From: CAIPFQ01 sp964641775
GTDB taxonomy: Bacteria > Chlamydiota > Chlamydiia > Chlamydiales > SM23-39
Direction of reading: 5' to 3'
Length of the DNA stretch: 9,354 nt
Assembly (NCBI GenBank): GCA_964641775.1
Contig: CAZXLK010000056.1
Location: 1-9,354 of the forward strand
In this document: positions 6,523-9,354 of the stretch, in pieces
How positions within the stretch are numbered: the first letter of the stretch is position 1
Layout of the letters: every line of letters begins with the position of its first letter
The notes under the pieces: model-generated
Told to the model about the DNA's origin: nothing
What the model saw: the letters and a program-made list of their open reading frames with translations, nothing else
The model's database searches: none
Translations under genes and position numbers: made by a program

Positions 6523-7390
6523 AAACTTTGTCTACGAATTCGCCCGCTTTTTCTAGAGCTTCTTGCGCTTCGGGAAATTTTGGCGCATACATTTGCCAGC
6601 CATGGATCATATTTGGCCAAACATCGAGTTGCACTTTCATCCCATCTTTTTCGGCTTTTTTAGCGAGTTGAAGAGCCTGCGTATGGATCAGATCATGAGT
6701 TCCTGTTTGGATAAAAAGAGGGGGAAGACCACCAAAGTCGCCAAAAATGGGTGAAATGAGAGGATTTTTTGAGTCTTTCCCATTGTAGTAGTATTCGGCA
6801 AATCTTTGGATGCTTTGGGGGGATAAGACATCTTTTTTGGTATCTGTCAAATTAGCTGTTAGATCAGACCAGGGACAAAGACAGATAAGGCCTGCAGGCA
6901 TGGCAATTTTTTCCAATTTCAGCTTCAAACAAAGAGAAAGGGCCAGATTTGCTCCTGCAGAGAGGCCGGAAAAGACAATCCGAGATCTCGCATAGGGGTG
7001 ATGCAAAAGCCATCGATAGGCAGATAAGGCGTCCTCGAGCGCTGCTGGGAAGGGATTTTCAGGAGCTAAGCGGTATTGGATGGCCAAAACGGCGGCATTT
7101 GTCACTGCAGACAATCTCCCAATCAAATTCTTATGCGATTCAATAGAGCCTATTCCAAAGCCTCCCCCGAAAAAAAAGAGAAGAATTCTTTTTCGATTGA
7201 CTTCGGGGGCAAAGGCCCAGACAGCCGGGATTTCTCCAATAGATAAAGTCTCAAACCGAATGGATGGGTCCGGGGGAAATGCTTTAAACTTCAGCTCGAA
7301 ATTAGTCCGAATTGCATCTACCGCAAGATCCACTGGCTTAGGGCTTGCAAGAAGCTCTTGATAAAAGGATTCGTATTCTCGACTGCTCAC
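6491..7390 (-). CDS. Alpha/beta hydrolase, hormone-sensitive-lipase (fold-3) type esterase
   Basis: This is a probable cytoplasmic carboxylesterase of the HSL group (Abhydrolase_3). With the GTG start at 7390 it has 299 residues. Seen in order: LLFFFGGGFGIGS (about 70-82), YRLAPENPFPAALEDALSAY (about 106-125), the nucleophile elbow GLSAG (Ser about 144), GTHDLIH (catalytic Asp about 233) and NMIHGW (catalytic His about 263). The triad is complete, but the family's oxyanion motif HGGG reads FGGG, so the first histidine is phenylalanine. A TTG at 7435 would add 15 residues and overlap the divergent gene's start; neither start has a clear ribosome site, so this end is uncertain. Its 3' end overlaps the alanine racemase gene tail to tail by 32 bp. 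The substrate is unknown, most likely a short acyl ester. Confidence 0.88.
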   Translation of the reverse strand: MSSREYESFYQELLASPKPVDLAVDAIRTNFELKFKAFPPDPSIRFETLSIGEIPAVWAFAPEVNRKRILLFFFGGGFGIGSIESHKNLIGRLSAVTNAAVLAIQYRLAPENPFPAALEDALSAYRWLLHHPYARSRIVFSGLSAGANLALSLCLKLKLEKIAMPAGLICLCPWSDLTANLTDTKKDVLSPQSIQRFAEYYYNGKDSKNPLISPIFGDFGGLPPLFIQTGTHDLIHTQALQLAKKAEKDGMKVQLDVWPNMIHGWQMYAPKFPEAQEALEKAGEFVDKVFTDKSGGAGH

Positions 7391-7391
7391 A

Positions 7392-7420
7392 TTTATGTGA
7401 ATATCATGTTTTTGTATAAT
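7392..7420 (+). promoter_or_regulatory. Promoter of the BAAT_C-type hydrolase gene
   Basis: A perfect TATAAT (7415-7420) lies 17 bp after a poor -35 box TTTATG (7392-7397). It sits 9 nt before the ATG at 7430, the same distance as in the alanine racemase promoter, and shares the 8-mer TTTGTATA with it. Confidence 0.5.
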
Positions 7421-7429
7421 TGTGCCATC

Positions 7430-8287
7430 ATGCAAAGAATCGAAGTGGATGAAAATGGCCTTTTGGGTACCCTTTATCTTCCTAAGAAAGAAGGTCTTCA
7501 GCCTCTTATCATCACAATAGGAGGTTTTCGGGGCGGACTGAATGAGGAGAGGTCATTCAAGCTCTCTCAGCTTGGATTTGCATCTTTGGCTCTTGCCTAT
7601 TTTGGATACAAAACTCTTCCTTCTCAACTGAAAAAAATTCCATTGGAATATTTTGAAAAAGCAATCGATTGGGCGGCAAATCATGAAAGAATAGATCCAA
7701 ATCAAATTGCCCTTTGGGGAATATCTCGAGGAGCTGAGCTTTCATTGATTTTAGGATCGATTTTTTCAAGCAAGATCTCTTTAATTGCCGCCACATTGCC
7801 ATCTAGCGCAATTTATGGAGCTCTTATCGACGATGCACCCGCTTGGGTTTATCAGGGAAAGCCAATAGGGCCCAATGCCCCATTTCCAAAAAACATCCAT
7901 TTGACCCGAGACTCTCCCATTGCATTAACGCCTTATTTTCTGAAAGGAATGCAAGAAAAAGAGGCTTTTCAAGCCTCTCAAATTCCCGTTGAAAACATCA
8001 AATGCCCAATTCTTCTGGTTTCAGGAGAGGATGATCAAATGTGGCCCTCCTCTCTTTTTGCAAATCAAATCATGCAAAGATTAGATGAAAAAAGATCCTC
8101 TATTTCGAAAACCCATTCGAGCTACGAAGGAGCCGGCCATGGCATCTCTTTTACAGATGAGACTGCAGAGCTTCACCCGATTTTAAACATTTGGTTTGCT
8201 TTTGGAGGGAGCATTGGCGATAATGCAAGGGCTATGAACGATTCTTGGGATAAAACCATCAATTTTTTCAAGCTATGGCTAGATTAA
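7430..8287 (+). CDS. Alpha/beta hydrolase, BAAT_C (acyl-CoA thioesterase / bile-acid acyltransferase C-terminal) type
   Basis: This 285-residue protein consists of the alpha/beta hydrolase domain found at the C-terminus of BAAT/acyl-CoA thioesterases; the N-terminal immunoglobulin-like domain of the animal enzymes is absent. Seen: ITIGGFRGGLNEERS (28-42), FASLALAYFGYKTLP (50-64), IDPNQIALWGISRGAELSL (88-106) with probable nucleophile Ser99, where the animal BAAT proper has Cys and the thioesterases have Ser, then VSGEDDQMWPS (197-207, catalytic Asp) and EGAGHGI (233-239, His237). A serine nucleophile argues for thioester or ester hydrolysis. The start is ATG 7430. An in-frame ATG-less extension to 7358 exists but would cross the promoter and the opposing gene. 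No Shine-Dalgarno sequence is visible. The 3' end overlaps the next hydrolase gene by 13 nt, so the two are probably co-expressed. Confidence 0.88.
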   Translation: MQRIEVDENGLLGTLYLPKKEGLQPLIITIGGFRGGLNEERSFKLSQLGFASLALAYFGYKTLPSQLKKIPLEYFEKAIDWAANHERIDPNQIALWGISRGAELSLILGSIFSSKISLIAATLPSSAIYGALIDDAPAWVYQGKPIGPNAPFPKNIHLTRDSPIALTPYFLKGMQEKEAFQASQIPVENIKCPILLVSGEDDQMWPSSLFANQIMQRLDEKRSSISKTHSSYEGAGHGISFTDETAELHPILNIWFAFGGSIGDNARAMNDSWDKTINFFKLWLD

Positions 8288-9270
8288 CACTTTTTCTTCT
8301 CATTTTCTACGTGGAGCTTTTTGCCATGCAAAGAGCCTCCTCCGATCTTCCGATTGGAGTGCGAACGATCGAATATCAAGATGAGGCCCGAAATCGGCCT
8401 GTTGTTGTTGAGCTTTGGTATCCAACATCGCATCTTGGGCCATTAGATGAGCCGCATGATAAGCATTGGATTTATCCCAAAGAAGTGAGAAATGCCCCCA
8501 TTTTGAAAGGGAAAGCCCGATATCCACTACTACTCATTTCGCACGGGCATAAAGGGAGCAGGCGCGATACAAGCTGGCTCGCCCGTTCTTTGGTCCTTTC
8601 CGGATATATTGTGGCATCTATTGATCATCATGGAGATACAAGGTTTATGAACGATCCCATGTCCGGTCTTATGTTTTGGAACCGCCCCTTGGATATGAGC
8701 TTTTTTCTTGATCAGATGGAGCAAGGGGAATGGAAAGAGCTCATTGATTTTAGCCGCATTGGCTTTATCGGCTATTCATTGGGAGGGATGACAGGGATTG
8801 CTTTAGGAGGCGGTATTGCTAAAAATGCGCAAGCTGCTCTTGAAAAATTGAACCGCTATTCGATCCGCAAAGAGATTCTTGCCCAATTTGATTTATCGCC
8901 GGCACTCCAATCGTATAAAGACCCAAGAATCAAAGCGATGCTCCTTTTATGTCCCGCAGCCTTCGGATACAATCCGGATTCATTGAAAGCAATCCAAATT
9001 CCAACTGCCCTCGTTGTTGCAAGAGGAGATGAGATTCTCCCTTTTCAAGAGCATGCCAAACCGCTGATTCGCCACTTAAGTCCGGCCAAACTCAAAGTGT
9101 TAAGAAAAGAAATTTCCCACTTTGCTTTTATGAATCAAGCCAGCCAGACAGGCAAACAACACTTGCATCAAGCCCTCTTGCAAGACTCCCCATCCTGCAG
9201 CCGCAAGAAAGTGCATCAAGAGATTAGCCAATTCGCCATCCGCTTCTTCAGCAAATCCCTAAAGAAATAG
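8275..9270 (+). CDS. Secreted alpha/beta hydrolase, dienelactone hydrolase / PAF-acetylhydrolase-like (COG4188-like)
   Basis: This 331-residue protein has an N-terminal signal peptide (MAR, then LTLFLLIFYVELFA, cleavage near residue 17-18), so it is probably exported to the periplasm or beyond. The mature part shows VVVELWYPTS (43-52), the oxyanion loop LLISHGHKGSRRDTSWLA (86-103), IASIDHHGDTR-like strand VASIDHHGDT (113-122), the nucleophile elbow IGYSLGG (165-171, Ser168), ARGDEILPF (249-257, likely catalytic Asp252) and EISHFAFM (279-286, likely His282). These match predicted dienelactone hydrolases related to PAF-acetylhydrolase. The start at 8275 overlaps the upstream gene end by 13 nt; a Met at residue 18 would remove the signal peptide and is less likely. 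No strong ribosome site is seen, which fits coupling. The natural substrate is unknown; lipids or small esters are family-based guesses. Confidence 0.87.
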   Translation: MARLTLFLLIFYVELFAMQRASSDLPIGVRTIEYQDEARNRPVVVELWYPTSHLGPLDEPHDKHWIYPKEVRNAPILKGKARYPLLLISHGHKGSRRDTSWLARSLVLSGYIVASIDHHGDTRFMNDPMSGLMFWNRPLDMSFFLDQMEQGEWKELIDFSRIGFIGYSLGGMTGIALGGGIAKNAQAALEKLNRYSIRKEILAQFDLSPALQSYKDPRIKAMLLLCPAAFGYNPDSLKAIQIPTALVVARGDEILPFQEHAKPLIRHLSPAKLKVLRKEISHFAFMNQASQTGKQHLHQALLQDSPSCSRKKVHQEISQFAIRFFSKSLKK

Positions 9271-9298
9271 AAATAGATTTTACCTTGAGAGATAGACA

Positions 9299-9354
9299 CC
9301 ACAGAGAAGAAGAAAAACCACAGAGACAAGAGAATAAAAGAGGCAGCACAGAGA
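9299..9354. repeat. Cluster of three CACAGAGA repeats at the window end
   Basis: CCACAGAGA occurs at 9299-9307 and 9318-9326, and GCACAGAGA at 9346-9354, where the window stops. The spacers are purine-rich (GAAGAAAAA type) and the spacing is uneven (19 and 28 bp). Similar ACCACAGAGA-type runs are found in intergenic DNA of many environmental bacteria. The role is unknown, and the array may continue outside the window. Confidence 0.5.

Noticed and set aside
7080..7361. Plus-strand 93-codon open frame
   Set aside because: It is antisense to the HSL-type hydrolase, whose catalytic motifs are intact on the minus strand.
7358..7429. Longer N-terminus for the BAAT_C-type hydrolase
   Set aside because: The extension would start ahead of the -10 box and inside the opposing gene, and its residues do not belong to the hydrolase fold.
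9299..9354. Possible CRISPR array
   Set aside because: The repeated unit is only 9 bp and the spacing is 19 and 28 bp; no cas genes are present.

Overview
The window is a gene-dense stretch of a moderately AT-rich bacterial chromosome. It has short intergenic gaps, many overlapping genes and almost no room for long regulatory regions. The gene set is a duplicated-permease anion ABC transporter without a binding protein, a UPF0391 membrane peptide, a decayed glycosyltransferase, a LysE-type exporter, alanine racemase and a run of alpha/beta hydrolases. With the short basic 50-aa protein, this would suit an amoeba-associated or intracellular bacterium, for example a chlamydia-like (Parachlamydiales) organism or a Legionella-like gammaproteobacterium. 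No rRNA or other phylogenetic marker is present, so this assignment is a low-confidence inference.

Left part (1-5255), all on the minus strand. Read in transcription order: a LysE/RhtB family exporter; a 118-aa two-helix membrane protein whose stop overlaps the GTG start of a 50-aa basic protein; a strong hairpin with a T9 tract; a family 2 glycosyltransferase cut in two by one in-frame TAA; a 56-aa UPF0391 peptide; a 558-aa ABC permease carrying two fused membrane domains; and the ABC ATPase with a C-terminal AAA-associated domain, which runs off the window start. The last three genes overlap by 4 and 8 nt and almost certainly form a translationally coupled operon.

Middle (5256-6522). A 139-bp divergent intergenic region holds a 12-bp palindrome and a good sigma70-like promoter for a complete alanine racemase gene on the plus strand. 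That gene converges on, and overlaps by 32 bp, a minus-strand HSL-type alpha/beta hydrolase.

Right part (6491-9270). Three unrelated alpha/beta hydrolases stand side by side. The HSL-type one is on the minus strand. A BAAT_C-type acyltransferase/thioesterase-like protein and a secreted dienelactone hydrolase/PAF-acetylhydrolase-like protein are on the plus strand and overlap by 13 nt. The window ends in a short cluster of CACAGAGA repeats.

The most notable signals are these: the stop-then-ATG interruption of the glycosyltransferase; the inverted repeat that acts at once as terminator and as cover over that gene's Shine-Dalgarno sequence; the nested 50-aa basic gene; and the identical placement of -10 boxes exactly 9 nt before the ATG of two genes, which suggests leaderless mRNAs. 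I did not find a clear, wholly new multi-gene system.
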